Assembly: GCA_965207805.1 (NCBI GenBank)
Contig: OZ242312.1
Span: 1,736,001-1,800,000 of the forward strand
DNA from: Palauibacter sp965207805
Lineage (GTDB): Bacteria; Gemmatimonadota; Gemmatimonadetes; Palauibacterales; Palauibacteraceae
Reading direction: 5' to 3'
DNA length: 64,000 bases
Under the pieces are notes generated by a model. The model saw nothing but the letters and a program-made list of their open reading frames with translations, had not been told where the DNA came from and did not search any database. The translations under genes were made by a program, and so were the position numbers. This document shows positions 26,310-35,071 of the stretch, one piece after another (the first letter of the stretch is position 1; the number at the start of each line of letters is the position of its first letter).

Positions 26310-27614
26310 TCAGACCGTCGCGTCGAGGCCTTGAGCCGCCGCAACCTCGCGGGCGCTCGGGTTCACGGAGGGGCGGAAGGGAACCTTGCACACGCGCGCA
26401 GAGTCCGGTCGGCCCGGCTCGCTGGCGTATTCGTCGGGCAGCCACACCGTGAGTTCCGTGCCGACGGTCGACCTTCCGGCGGGTACGTAACCGAGCGCGA
26501 TGTTGCAGCCCAATTCGGGGGTGTACCAAGGTGACGTGAGATAACCAATGGGGTCGCCGCCGTCCGCGTCCGACACGAGCCAGAAGTCCGGTGCGTAGTC
26601 GTCGATGGGCTTTCCGCCCAGCATCATCCCCGCCATGACCATCGCAAACGGGCAGCGCCCGGCATCCAGCTCGGCGCGCTGGCGCTCCAGCGCGGCGCGC
26701 CCGATGTAGTCCCCCTTCTTCTCGCGCGGCACCTGGTAGCCAAGATTGCACTGGAACGGACTCGTCTCGTGGTCGATGTCCTGTCCCCATGACAGGATTC
26801 CGGCCTGGATCCGGCGCTGATGGCCCGGAGCGATGACCATCAGGCGGTGCGCTTCCCCGGCCGCGAGCACGGCCCGCCACAGCTTCTCGGCGTGCAGGGT
26901 GGCGTCGCGAAGATAGATCTCGTACCCCTTCTCGCCCGAAAACCCGGATTGCGAAACCACCACGGAGGTGCCCGCGACCTCCGCCTCCATGAGCCCGTAG
27001 TACGGGATGTCCCGGATGCCTCCGCCCACCAGGTCGGCCATGAGGTCGAGCGACTTCGGCCCCTGGATCTGCAGCGGACAGACGTCGATTTCGTCGATCT
27101 CCACGTCCATTCGGAGCCCGACGTTCACGCCCTGCAGCCAGAAAAGAAGGTCGGAGTCGGCCAGCGAGAACCAGAACTCGTCCCCGGCAAGCCGCAGCAG
27201 CACCGGGTCGTTCAGAATGCCGCCCTTCTCGTTGCAGCAGATGACGTACTTCGCGTGCATCGGCTCGATCCGGGTCGCGTCCCGGGTGATCACGTAGTCG
27301 GTGAACCGTTCCGCATCCGGTCCCCTGACCCGGATCTGGCGCTCCACCGCGACATTCCAGACCGTGACGTCCCGGGTCAGCGCCTCGTGCTCCGCCGCCG
27401 CGCCGCCGTCCTCGGGCCGCACGTAGCCGCGGGGGTGGTAAATGCGGTTGTACACCGTGGCCCGCCAGCACCCCGCCTCATGCGACAGATGCCAGTACGG
27501 AGACTTGCGGACCCTTGTCGAAATAAGCAGTTCGACCGGCGTGCGGCCGCTCTGGCGCAGGTTGATCGGCACCATCCTGTCGGACTGATCCACGCTGGTC
27601 GGTTGATGGATCAT
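26310..27614 (-). CDS. DmdA/GcvT-family THF-dependent methyltransferase
   Basis: This 434-residue protein of the aminomethyltransferase (GcvT) superfamily is closest by eye to the DMSP demethylase DmdA clade: STRVRKSPYWHLSHEAGCW, VWNVAVERQIRVRG, NEKGGILNDPVLLRLAGDEF, FSLADSDLLFWLQG, PLQIQGPKSLDLMADL and SGFSGEKGYEIY. Such enzymes move a methyl group from a sulfonium or quaternary amine to THF. Because the neighbours make or import betaines, glycine betaine or dimethylglycine is as likely a substrate as DMSP. The ATG at 27614 has a ctggag site. I do not assign dmdA, because the substrate-defining residues cannot be checked here. Confidence 0.7.
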   Translation of the reverse strand: MIHQPTSVDQSDRMVPINLRQSGRTPVELLISTRVRKSPYWHLSHEAGCWRATVYNRIYHPRGYVRPEDGGAAAEHEALTRDVTVWNVAVERQIRVRGPDAERFTDYVITRDATRIEPMHAKYVICCNEKGGILNDPVLLRLAGDEFWFSLADSDLLFWLQGVNVGLRMDVEIDEIDVCPLQIQGPKSLDLMADLVGGGIRDIPYYGLMEAEVAGTSVVVSQSGFSGEKGYEIYLRDATLHAEKLWRAVLAAGEAHRLMVIAPGHQRRIQAGILSWGQDIDHETSPFQCNLGYQVPREKKGDYIGRAALERQRAELDAGRCPFAMVMAGMMLGGKPIDDYAPDFWLVSDADGGDPIGYLTSPWYTPELGCNIALGYVPAGRSTVGTELTVWLPDEYASEPGRPDSARVCKVPFRPSVNPSAREVAAAQGLDATV

Positions 27615-27929
27615 CGCCGGGGTTCTCCAGTTGCGTCGTGGGAGTTGGAGGGGCCGCGCACGCGACCGCCGGGATCGGTTCAGCATGTTGGCTCGAACGC
27701 TGGGGAGCAAGGGGCTCGGGGCAGGCGGAGAACGCTTGCTTCCATCGGTTGACCGGACACCAACCGGACCCTTCGCCGTCCGCTACTTGAGTGCCAAGCC
27801 CGCTCCATTCGGGGCTCATTCACTCGCCCATTGTCATCGTGGCCCCTAACTTGATTGGCGACTACAACCGAACGGACCCGGAGAGTCAGCTACGCAGCCG
27901 CAGCGTCCGCAAAAGGGAGTTTCGTCGCC
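27615..27929. other. Divergent intergenic region, demethylase / TonB receptor
   Basis: 315 bp separate the two divergent starts. Promoters for both genes should lie here. No clear -35/-10 pair, operator or riboswitch was recognised. Confidence 0.3.
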
Positions 27930-30551
27930 ATGCCAGCCTTTCGGAGTAGCCCCAGCCTATTCTTCGCCGCCTTTGCCCGTGCTGCGCTTCTTTTGCTGCT
28001 GGCCGCAACGCCGGTGGCCGCGCAGTCGGACGGAACTATCAGGGGCACGGTCGTGGACGTGTTCGGCAGCGCCCTGCCCGGCGTCCGGGTGACAGCTACC
28101 GGCCCCGGCGTGGATGCGGAAGACCTCACGGATGCGGCGGGAGCGTTCGAGTTCACCGGCTTGCCGTCCGGCGACATCACGGTGACCGCCATCCTGTTCG
28201 GCTACGCGACGCGGGTGCTGCCCGTCACAATTCAGGCGGGCGCGGTCCAGACGCTCGAGATCATTTTGCAGCCCTTCTTCCAGCTCTCTCCGCTCAGCGT
28301 GGTGGCGGAGGAGCCCACGGTCTTCGCGCGCAACTTGGTCGCGGAGCCGATGATGAGGCAGCAGTCGAGCATCACGGCGGTCACGTCGGTGATCGACAAC
28401 CTTCCCGGCGTCTCCGTTCAGGAGGGGGACGGATACGCCTTCGACGACTGGTCGAGCAACGTGGTCATGCGCGGGTTCCAGTCCACGATCAACGACGTGC
28501 AGATCGGCACCACCATCGACGGGTTCCCCAACGGCACGTCGGACTACTGGAGCGGCGCGAAGGCGAGCCGGTTCGTCGATCCGATGAACCTCGGCGGGGT
28601 CGAGGTGTCACAGGGGACCGCCGACATCGCCTCGCAGTCGGTCGAGGCGCTGGGCGGGACGCTCAACTTCCTGACGGCCGATCCGGCGGCGGAGGCGAGC
28701 CAGACGGCTTCGGTCACGATCGGGGAGAACGAGGGCCAGCGGTTCGCCGCGCGTGTGGAGACCGGATCGCTGTTCGGCGGCACGACGCGGGCCTGGGTCG
28801 CCGCGATCCGGCAGGAGGCGACCGACTGGATGGAGGGCTCCGCGAGGAACGAGCGGGAGCACTTCGCCGCGAAGATCGTGTCCTCGCACGGCAACTTGGA
28901 CCTCACCGGCTATCTCTCCCACGACGACATCCACGAGGATGTCTACCAGCGGCTCTACAGCGATGCGGACTTCAGGGCCGACCCGCGCTGGGACCGCCTG
29001 ATCGGCCACTGGCCGGGCGTGCCCTACCTGAACCAGTTCTACCGGCCCGGGTGGCAGACGCGGCGCAAGAACACGCTCGCCTACGTCAAGGCCGACTGGT
29101 CCGTGAGCGACCTGTTCTCGCTCAACGCGGGCGTCTACCGCCACCACAACTGGGGGCGGGGCGACTGGCTGCCGCCCTACATCGTCGACGTGGTGGACGA
29201 CAGCGACGGGCCGGAGTCGGAACTGGCGGGCCGTGCGCCAGTGCGGGGCGGCAGCCAGCTCGGGGTGATCCGGTTCGTGGACGGCAACGGTGTCGCCGTC
29301 GGGCCGACGCCGGGATGCACGTCGTCCTACATCTTCAACTACTACGGCTCGGGCGGGCCGGAAGTCGATCCGGCGTGCCACCCGGGCGCGAGCGCGGTGC
29401 AGTCGTACCGCCACAGCCACTACGGGAAGAACCGTCTCGGTGCGAACATCGACGGTGAGTGGTCCGTGCTGTTCGGCGGCGGGCGGGGCAGCGTGCTGCG
29501 CGCGGGTATCTGGTACGAGGACTCGCGCCGCGACCTCGGCCGCGACTGGCACCGCATTCTGGACCCGGCGATCAACTTCAAGTGGGACGAGCGGGCCTAC
29601 TGGCACCAGTACGAGTGGGAGTTTCCGCAGAGCGTCGTCAAGTGGTACGCCGAGGAGACGCTGTACTTCGGCCCGTTCGAGTTGACCGGCGGCGTCAAGC
29701 AGTACCTCGTCTCCGTGTCGCGCGAGGATGAGTTCGGGGTCGACCGGCCCCTCGACGTGGGTTCGGACTCAGACGTGCTGTTCTCCGGCGGTCTCACCTA
29801 CGAGACGCCGGTCGAGGGCCTCGACCTGTTCGTGGGCTACGCCGAGAACTTCCGCGCCATCGGCAGCAACCTGCTCGAAGTGCCGGGCCGCAGCCTTGAC
29901 CGCCTGGAACCCGAGACCGCGTCGAACGTCGATGTCGGCGTCCAGTACGCGGGCGAGCGAGTCGCCCTGAGCGCCACCCTGTATTCCATCGATTTCGACA
30001 ACCGGATCTTCTACCTCGGGCCGCAGACGCCCGCGGGTCCGAACTACCTCATCCCCGGAGGCGGGGCCTACTTCAACGCGGGTGGCATCGAGACCAGCGG
30101 CATCGAGTTGGCCACCACCGTGGCGTTGTCCGACCGGACATCCCTCTACACCGCCCTCACGCTCAACGACTCGAAGTATCTCGGGACCGACGATCCGCTC
30201 GTCGACGCCAGCCAGGGCATCGTGGCAGGCGAAGACGTGACCGGCGTGCCGCCCAGGCTGTGGGTCGTCTCCCTCGACCGCGACGGGCCCTTGGGCGGCG
30301 GGCTGTCGGCGAAGTACACGGCGGGGCGCCGGGTCAGTCTGACGGCGGACTGGTACACCGACGCCTACTGGACGACGGACGCCTACGTCAGCTTCAGGGG
30401 CGAGGCGCTGAGCGACCTGTTACGGTCGACGGAGTTCTCGATCGTCGCGAACAACCTTTTTGACACCCCGTACCTGTCCGCGATCACCGAGAACGCGGCA
30501 TGGCTGGGCGCGCCCCGAACCATATCCATGACCGCCACCGTATCGTTCTGA
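27930..30551 (+). CDS. TonB-dependent receptor with CarboxypepD_reg domain
   Basis: This 873-residue outer-membrane protein has a signal peptide (LLLLLAATPVAAQ). It has an N-terminal carboxypeptidase-regulatory-like domain (IRGTVVDVFGSALPGVRVTA ... GYATRVLP), a plug (SVIDNLPGVSVQEGDGYAFD, VVMRGFQ, VEVSQGTADIASQSVEALGG) and a large barrel ending in TISMTATVSF. The ATG at 27930 has an aaaaggg site and places the signal peptide at the N-terminus. A TTG at 27855 would add a non-leader extension. It lies between the demethylase and the BCCT transporter, so it probably imports the module's substrate or a precursor across the outer membrane. Confidence 0.88.
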   Translation: MPAFRSSPSLFFAAFARAALLLLLAATPVAAQSDGTIRGTVVDVFGSALPGVRVTATGPGVDAEDLTDAAGAFEFTGLPSGDITVTAILFGYATRVLPVTIQAGAVQTLEIILQPFFQLSPLSVVAEEPTVFARNLVAEPMMRQQSSITAVTSVIDNLPGVSVQEGDGYAFDDWSSNVVMRGFQSTINDVQIGTTIDGFPNGTSDYWSGAKASRFVDPMNLGGVEVSQGTADIASQSVEALGGTLNFLTADPAAEASQTASVTIGENEGQRFAARVETGSLFGGTTRAWVAAIRQEATDWMEGSARNEREHFAAKIVSSHGNLDLTGYLSHDDIHEDVYQRLYSDADFRADPRWDRLIGHWPGVPYLNQFYRPGWQTRRKNTLAYVKADWSVSDLFSLNAGVYRHHNWGRGDWLPPYIVDVVDDSDGPESELAGRAPVRGGSQLGVIRFVDGNGVAVGPTPGCTSSYIFNYYGSGGPEVDPACHPGASAVQSYRHSHYGKNRLGANIDGEWSVLFGGGRGSVLRAGIWYEDSRRDLGRDWHRILDPAINFKWDERAYWHQYEWEFPQSVVKWYAEETLYFGPFELTGGVKQYLVSVSREDEFGVDRPLDVGSDSDVLFSGGLTYETPVEGLDLFVGYAENFRAIGSNLLEVPGRSLDRLEPETASNVDVGVQYAGERVALSATLYSIDFDNRIFYLGPQTPAGPNYLIPGGGAYFNAGGIETSGIELATTVALSDRTSLYTALTLNDSKYLGTDDPLVDASQGIVAGEDVTGVPPRLWVVSLDRDGPLGGGLSAKYTAGRRVSLTADWYTDAYWTTDAYVSFRGEALSDLLRSTEFSIVANNLFDTPYLSAITENAAWLGAPRTISMTATVSF

Positions 30552-30675
30552 CATTAGCGCGTTGCCGCGCTTCGTGAACGGTCTTCAACCGGCGGGCGGC
30601 GGGCGCGGACAGAGCCGAGGCACGGTAGGCAAAGTGCATGTACCGGTGTCGTAGGGAACGGCCCAGCCGGCGACC

Positions 30676-32268
30676 ATGAGAAGCGGGCGGCACCGGCGAG
30701 CCACGGCGGACGCCGGGCTGTGGAAGGGGCTGAATCCCGCGATGGCGCTGGCCGCCAAGGGCGTCGTTCTGGCCTTCGTCCTCGCCATTGTCTGGGACGT
30801 GGACGCCGCTGGCGCCGTCTTCGGCCGCATCCGCGCCTGGATCGAGAGCACGCTCGGCTGGTTCTACATCCTGGTCGTAGCCGTCGCCGTGCTCACATGC
30901 GTGTTTCTGGTGTGCAGCCGGTTCGGCAGGATCCGGCTCGGCGATGACGGTTCCGTCCCCGAGTTCAAGACGTCCTCGTGGATCGCCATGCTGTTCTCGG
31001 CAGGCATCGGGATCGGACTGTTGTTCTTCTCCATCGCCGAACCGCTCTTCTACTTCGACAGCAGCCAGACCGCGGGCTATCCTAACAACCCAAGCGCCGA
31101 CTTGGCGGGTGCCGTGTTGTTGGACGAGCAGCGCGCCATGCACGCCATGCGCGTCACCTACTTCCATTGGGGCATCCACGGGTGGTCCGTTTATGTCCTG
31201 GTCGGGCTGTGTCTCGCCTACTTCGGGTTCCGAAAGAAGCTGCCGCTGACGCTCCGCTCGGCTTTGCATCCGCTCATCGGCGAACGGATCTACGGCCCGG
31301 CCGGTGACTTGGTCGATCTGCTGGCCGTGTTCGGCGGAGTCTTCGGCATCGCGACCTCCTTGGGCCTCGGAGCAAGCCAGATGGCCACCGGGCTCGACAT
31401 GCTGCTCGGCGTCGATCCGGGTGTCGTCACGCAGGTCGCACTCATCGCCGCCATATCGGTGGCGGCCACCCTGTCGGCGGTATCCGGCGTCAGTCGCGGG
31501 ATCCGCATCCTGTCGGAGTGGAACATCCGCATGAGCTTTCTTCTTTTGGGGTGCTTCCTCTTGCTGGGGCCCTTCCAATGGCTCGCCGGATTCGTCGCGT
31601 CTTCGCTCGGCGAATACCTGTGGCGCCTGATACCGATGTCATTCTGGATCGCCGATGATCCGGGGGAAGCCGCATGGCAGAACGGCTGGACGATCTTCTA
31701 CTGGGGCTGGTGGATCTCCTGGGCGCCCTTCGTCGGCACGTTCATCGCCCGCATCTCCCGCGGGCGCACGCTGCGCGAGTTCATCGTGGGCGTGATGTTC
31801 GTCCCGACCGGCTTGGTGCTGCTGTGGTTCGGAATCTTCGGCGGCAACGCCATCCATCTGGAACTCAACGCCGCGGGCGGCGTCGGAACCGCCGGGATCA
31901 TGGAACTGGTGCGGGATGCGAACTACGAAGCCGCCCTCTTCGCGACCATCGACCGAATGACCGACATCGGCTGGCTCGCCTGGGCCATGTCCGCCACGGC
32001 CACCCTCCTGTTGGCGACGTGGTTCGTCACGTCCTCGGACTCCGGCACCCTTGTCATCACCACCTTTCTGAGCATGGGCGACGCTCATCCGCCCCGGCGC
32101 TTCCGCATCGTCTGGGGGCTCGGAGTGGGTGTAGTCGCCGCCGTGCTCCTGCTGGCCGATGGTCTCCAAGCCTTGCAGACCGCAGCCATAGCCGCCGCCC
32201 TGCCCGTTAGCGTCGTGCTGCTGTTCATGATCGCCGGACTGCTCAGGTCCCTTGCGCGGGAGCGGTAG
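30676..32268 (+). CDS. BCCT-family betaine/choline/carnitine transporter
   Basis: This 530-residue membrane protein has the BCCT layout of about twelve helices. The signature segment WTIFYWGWWISWAPFVGTFI is followed by ARISRGRTLREF. Other family motifs are WIAMLFSAGIGIGLLFFSIA and FVTSSDSGTLVITT. BCCT carriers bring quaternary ammonium and sulfonium compounds (glycine betaine, choline, carnitine, DMSP) across the inner membrane. Position after the TonB receptor and in the same module as TmpA/TmpB-like enzymes makes trimethylammonium compounds the expected substrates. The exact ligand is unknown. Confidence 0.92.
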   Translation: MRSGRHRRATADAGLWKGLNPAMALAAKGVVLAFVLAIVWDVDAAGAVFGRIRAWIESTLGWFYILVVAVAVLTCVFLVCSRFGRIRLGDDGSVPEFKTSSWIAMLFSAGIGIGLLFFSIAEPLFYFDSSQTAGYPNNPSADLAGAVLLDEQRAMHAMRVTYFHWGIHGWSVYVLVGLCLAYFGFRKKLPLTLRSALHPLIGERIYGPAGDLVDLLAVFGGVFGIATSLGLGASQMATGLDMLLGVDPGVVTQVALIAAISVAATLSAVSGVSRGIRILSEWNIRMSFLLLGCFLLLGPFQWLAGFVASSLGEYLWRLIPMSFWIADDPGEAAWQNGWTIFYWGWWISWAPFVGTFIARISRGRTLREFIVGVMFVPTGLVLLWFGIFGGNAIHLELNAAGGVGTAGIMELVRDANYEAALFATIDRMTDIGWLAWAMSATATLLLATWFVTSSDSGTLVITTFLSMGDAHPPRRFRIVWGLGVGVVAAVLLLADGLQALQTAAIAAALPVSVVLLFMIAGLLRSLARER

Positions 32269-32420
32269 AATGCATGTAGATGGCGGATACGGATCCTGCG
32301 GTTCAGCCGACTACGGATCCTATACCCCTTCCCTCGGATTCCTCCAGCACTCCCACTCCTGCGTCCACAGCGCAAGGCCCCCGAGAAGGCGCTCGGCCAG
32401 TGAGTCGAAACCGCACTCCG

Positions 32421-32560
32421 AATTCCCGCCGTTTCAAACCCGTTTTCCCGCTCTCGCGGCACGATCCAGCAAGGTCCAGCCCAACGGCAGGAGTGGCAGA
32501 TCGTGCAGCCCCAGTTAGACTTACGTGATCTCCTGCCGGGATGTTGGCCGTTAGCCGTCC
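32421..32560 (+). repeat. Internal copy of the island right terminus
   Basis: About 140 bp are highly similar to 47072-47212, sharing cgttttcccgct, cacgatccagca, ggcaggagtggcagatcgtg, acttacgtgatctcctgcc and gatgttggccgttagccgtc. Both copies contain the inverted repeat ggcaggag ... ctcctgcc (32486-32493 and 32530-32537). It marks the end of a first element inside the island. Confidence 0.82.
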
Positions 32561-32569
32561 GCCTACGCG
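32561..32569 (+). repeat. Internal attachment core
   Basis: This is a third gcctacgcg, at the junction between the internal right terminus and a methylase gene tail. It is identical to the cores at 8311 and 47213. Confidence 0.7.
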
Positions 32570-32763
32570 CCAAGCTCGACGCGCTGTACTTCCACCTCTA
32601 CGGCGTCACGGATCGGGACGACATCCGCTACGTCTACTCCACTTTCCCCATCGTTGAACGCGACGAGAAGGCCGCCTACGGGGCCTACCGCTCCCGCGAC
32701 CTTTGCCTCGCGTGGACCAGCGCACTCGGCGCTGGTCAGCCTGACGCGCAACTCGACCTGTGA
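32561..32763 (+). pseudogene. C-terminal remnant of an N6-adenine DNA methylase
   Basis: Sixty-odd codons read RAKLDALYFHLYGVTD and later YVYSTFPIVERDEKA and YRSRDLCLAW. This is the usual C-terminal tail of Eco57I/PglX-like DNA methylase or type IIG restriction proteins. The rest of the gene is missing. The frame begins exactly at the attachment core, so the lost 5' part was separated by an insertion at that core or by a later rearrangement. Confidence 0.65.
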
Positions 32764-32810
32764 GTCACTGGTCGCCCCGGTCCGCTTTTGAGGACCAACC
32801 TGCATCTAAG

Positions 32811-33965
32811 CTATTTGCCCACAGGACGATCCGTGCGATCCCCCCAGTCGATCCAATCGAGAGCATCAGTGGAGAATCCTTGATTCCAGACGCGTGTCTT
32901 GGCGGGATCTAGGAACGGGAAACACTTGAGCACATCCTGCCTTGAATCAGCGAGCGTGATCAGTTGAATGGGCACACGCCGATGCTCCCAGTAGGTCGCA
33001 TCGCCGCCCTGCTGGTACTGGACGAAGAGGCGGCCGAGCGTCTCGTACGCATAGCTGTCGTATGGGGGCATCGAGTAGCCGATCACGACGATGGACGCAT
33101 AGGAATCCTGGGTCCGATGGAGATTCTCCCACAGATCCAAGATCGGGGCGTTTCCGAGCAGCTTGTCGTAGGCCGGTGGGAGGATGAAGGGAACGACTGC
33201 TGACACACCCCTCCCCTCAATGGGGAAGTACGCTGCGTGGTTCGGGACGCGGAAGACTCTTGGGAGGATATGATTCCCAAACGCACCCTCCGTCTGGCCG
33301 CGCGAAAGAGGCTCGGACGGAACTGTAGGAGCGGGGCCGAAGATCGGATCCCGGTTGGGCACGTCGTGACCCTGTTCGGAATGCCAGCTCATGGCAGCGT
33401 CGAGGTAGAATCGATCATACCAGTCAATCGACCCGTGGAGTTTGAGGAGATCAACGAATCTTGGTTCAAATCCACCGGGGTCCGTCTTGAGCCACCACTC
33501 AGGACTGAGGGTGTACGGCTTGCCGAACTCATCAAGTGCTTGCTCCAGGAGGGTGTCGTAGTTGAACGTAAGCACGACATCGCGCGGACAAAGCCGCTGA
33601 GCAAAAGCCCGGTACAGCTTCGGGGTGTCGCTGGGCATGGCTCGAATGAGTATCCGTTGGATCGCTCGCCGCGCGAAGACTATTGATCGACTGCCGTGCT
33701 CGAAGTACTCGTCGGAACCTATGAGGCGGAGGTAGTGCTTCCGGTGGCTGTATGCGAGTACGCGCTCCAGATCGATCAACTCACCGGGATACAGCGAGGT
33801 CCATTCTCCGATCTCTTGTTCCAGAGCCCCGTCCCAGCCAGCGGTTCGAAACGAGCCTCGGACATCCTCCCGGACGTGTTCGAGGAGAGCCTTCCCCAGA
33901 GGAAGGCCCGCAGGGGCTGAGAAGCCAGCCCCGAGTACGAATAAACGGTAAGGAGGCACGCTCAC
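32811..33965 (-). CDS. SIR2-like domain protein, candidate antiphage NADase
   Basis: This 384-residue protein begins with the Rossmann-type SIR2 motif YRLFVLGAGFSAPAGLPLG. It continues with VVLTFNYDTLLEQAL, LLKLHGSIDWYDR and IVVIGYSMPPYDSYA, all typical of the SIR2_2 group. Related domains in bacterial defence systems deplete NAD+ upon infection. GTG at 33965 with an agaggc site was chosen because homology begins there and the upstream toxin gene ends at 34039. It opens the defence-rich half of the island. Enzymatic activity and the need for partners are unknown. Confidence 0.75.
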   Translation of the reverse strand: MSVPPYRLFVLGAGFSAPAGLPLGKALLEHVREDVRGSFRTAGWDGALEQEIGEWTSLYPGELIDLERVLAYSHRKHYLRLIGSDEYFEHGSRSIVFARRAIQRILIRAMPSDTPKLYRAFAQRLCPRDVVLTFNYDTLLEQALDEFGKPYTLSPEWWLKTDPGGFEPRFVDLLKLHGSIDWYDRFYLDAAMSWHSEQGHDVPNRDPIFGPAPTVPSEPLSRGQTEGAFGNHILPRVFRVPNHAAYFPIEGRGVSAVVPFILPPAYDKLLGNAPILDLWENLHRTQDSYASIVVIGYSMPPYDSYAYETLGRLFVQYQQGGDATYWEHRRVPIQLITLADSRQDVLKCFPFLDPAKTRVWNQGFSTDALDWIDWGDRTDRPVGK

Positions 33966-34038
33966 GTTCTGCCTCTGCTGCGGACGGGTGTGGGAGATGG
34001 AAGTGGGTGCGGCCTCCCGGGGGCGTGCTTGAGCCGGG

Positions 34039-34374
34039 TCATTTGAAGAGTTCGGCGTGGGTGCCAGCGCGGACGAAGTTGATCGAGCCGCTCGGCTTCG
34101 GCGAATCATTGACTTGGTAGATCAGAAGGAAGTCCCCACCGACATGGCATTCCCGGTGATTCGCCCATGCGCCTCTGAGCGCGTGGTCCCTTCGTTCGGG
34201 ACCGAGCGGGGCTTCATTGGCGATTAGGTCGAGCATGACCGCCTTGAGCCGATTCATGTCGTATCGGCCGGAACGCGAAAGCCGCTCCCAGTCCTTGAGG
34301 AAACGCCGCGTAAAGTCCACGCGGCGCGGCGGAAGCGCCCGCCTACCGACTGCTGGCTTCTTCAAGTTCGGCAA
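34039..34374 (-). CDS. YafQ-family mRNA interferase toxin
   Basis: This is a RelE-superfamily toxin of up to 111 residues, with FTRRFLKDWERLSRSGRYDM, RRDHALRGAWANHRECHVGG and DFLLIYQV, ending THAELF. These match YafQ, including the His residues near the C-terminus used for ribosome-dependent mRNA cleavage. The reading frame opens at a TTG at 34374 overlapping the antitoxin gene by 32 bases. A GTG at codon 19 (VDFTRR) is a likely alternative start and would give a family-length protein. It is cotranscribed with the antitoxin. Confidence 0.85.
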   Translation of the reverse strand: MPNLKKPAVGRRALPPRRVDFTRRFLKDWERLSRSGRYDMNRLKAVMLDLIANEAPLGPERRDHALRGAWANHRECHVGGDFLLIYQVNDSPKPSGSINFVRAGTHAELFK

Positions 34375-34624
34375 ACATCTCGTCCGCGCTGGCGAATCGC
34401 GCCGCCGCCCGGTTCATCATTTCCTCCGACTCAGCCATCGCCCGTCGGGTCTCGGCGTTCGGCACCTTCAGTTCAAGGGGGAAGGCTTGATCGACCGCGA
34501 TTCGGTGGAAGAACAGCCGAACCGCCTCCGAGGCCGTCAGCCCCATGGCCGCGAGTGCCGCTGTCGCCTTCCGCTTCATCTCCGTGTCCATCCGGACATG
34601 GAGCATCGAACTGTTCGTCTTCAT
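34343..34624 (-). CDS. DinJ/RelB-family antitoxin
   Basis: This 93-residue protein has the ribbon-helix-helix N-terminus of DinJ/RelB antitoxins (LHVRMDTEMKRKATAALAAM, GLTASEAVRLFFHRIA). Its acidic C-terminal tail would wrap the toxin. The ATG at 34624 lies after a gaggtt-type site. It neutralises the YafQ-like toxin and usually represses the shared promoter, which should lie in the gap upstream. Confidence 0.85.
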   Translation of the reverse strand: MKTNSSMLHVRMDTEMKRKATAALAAMGLTASEAVRLFFHRIAVDQAFPLELKVPNAETRRAMAESEEMMNRAAARFASADEMFAELEEASSR

Positions 34625-35071
34625 CCGAACCTCCTGTATCGCAATTGAGATGTAGTGTGGCTCCGTTGTCGCGTCCGGTCAACCCCCCATTCGGCCCGGA
34701 GAACATCCTTCCCGCGCCGCTGCTTGCCGTTTCTGAAGAAAGGCCGCTGGGTGTTTCGCGAACGGCCGATTCGCGGCCTTGAAGGGGCAATCGACAGCAA
34801 CCCTCGCCACGGCTTGACCAAACTGTTGCGTCCGGTGACTTCCGATGCTGTCGCGTGAAATCCCGCTCATTTTTGTATATCTTAAGTGATACATCCGTAA
34901 AGGTATGCGGTGTAACTCATTTTTATATCGTAGGTTAGCATTAGCTATGTAGTTCCGCCGGAACCCGTCTCGGCAGAGATGCGTCCGGCCGCCGTCCCAA
35001 GGCTTGCCGATGTTCGAGCGGAAGGCCATCATTCGGCGGCGGTTCCTGACGCTACCGATATCGATAGGCGC
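34625..35071. other. Intergenic region with AT-rich patch and direct repeat
   Basis: No gene is supported here. Within 34855-34955 the sequence becomes strikingly AT-rich against the GC-rich background and contains ctcatttttgtatatc (34866-34881) and ctcatttttatatc (34916-34929) as direct repeats 50 bp apart. It may hold promoters or a regulator site. The remainder is featureless. Confidence 0.4.

Noticed and set aside
26310..27614. Naming the methyltransferase dmdA and calling the module DMSP demethylation
   Set aside because: The clade includes enzymes for other substrates, and the neighbours point to betaine or phosphonate chemistry. The substrate residues could not be checked.
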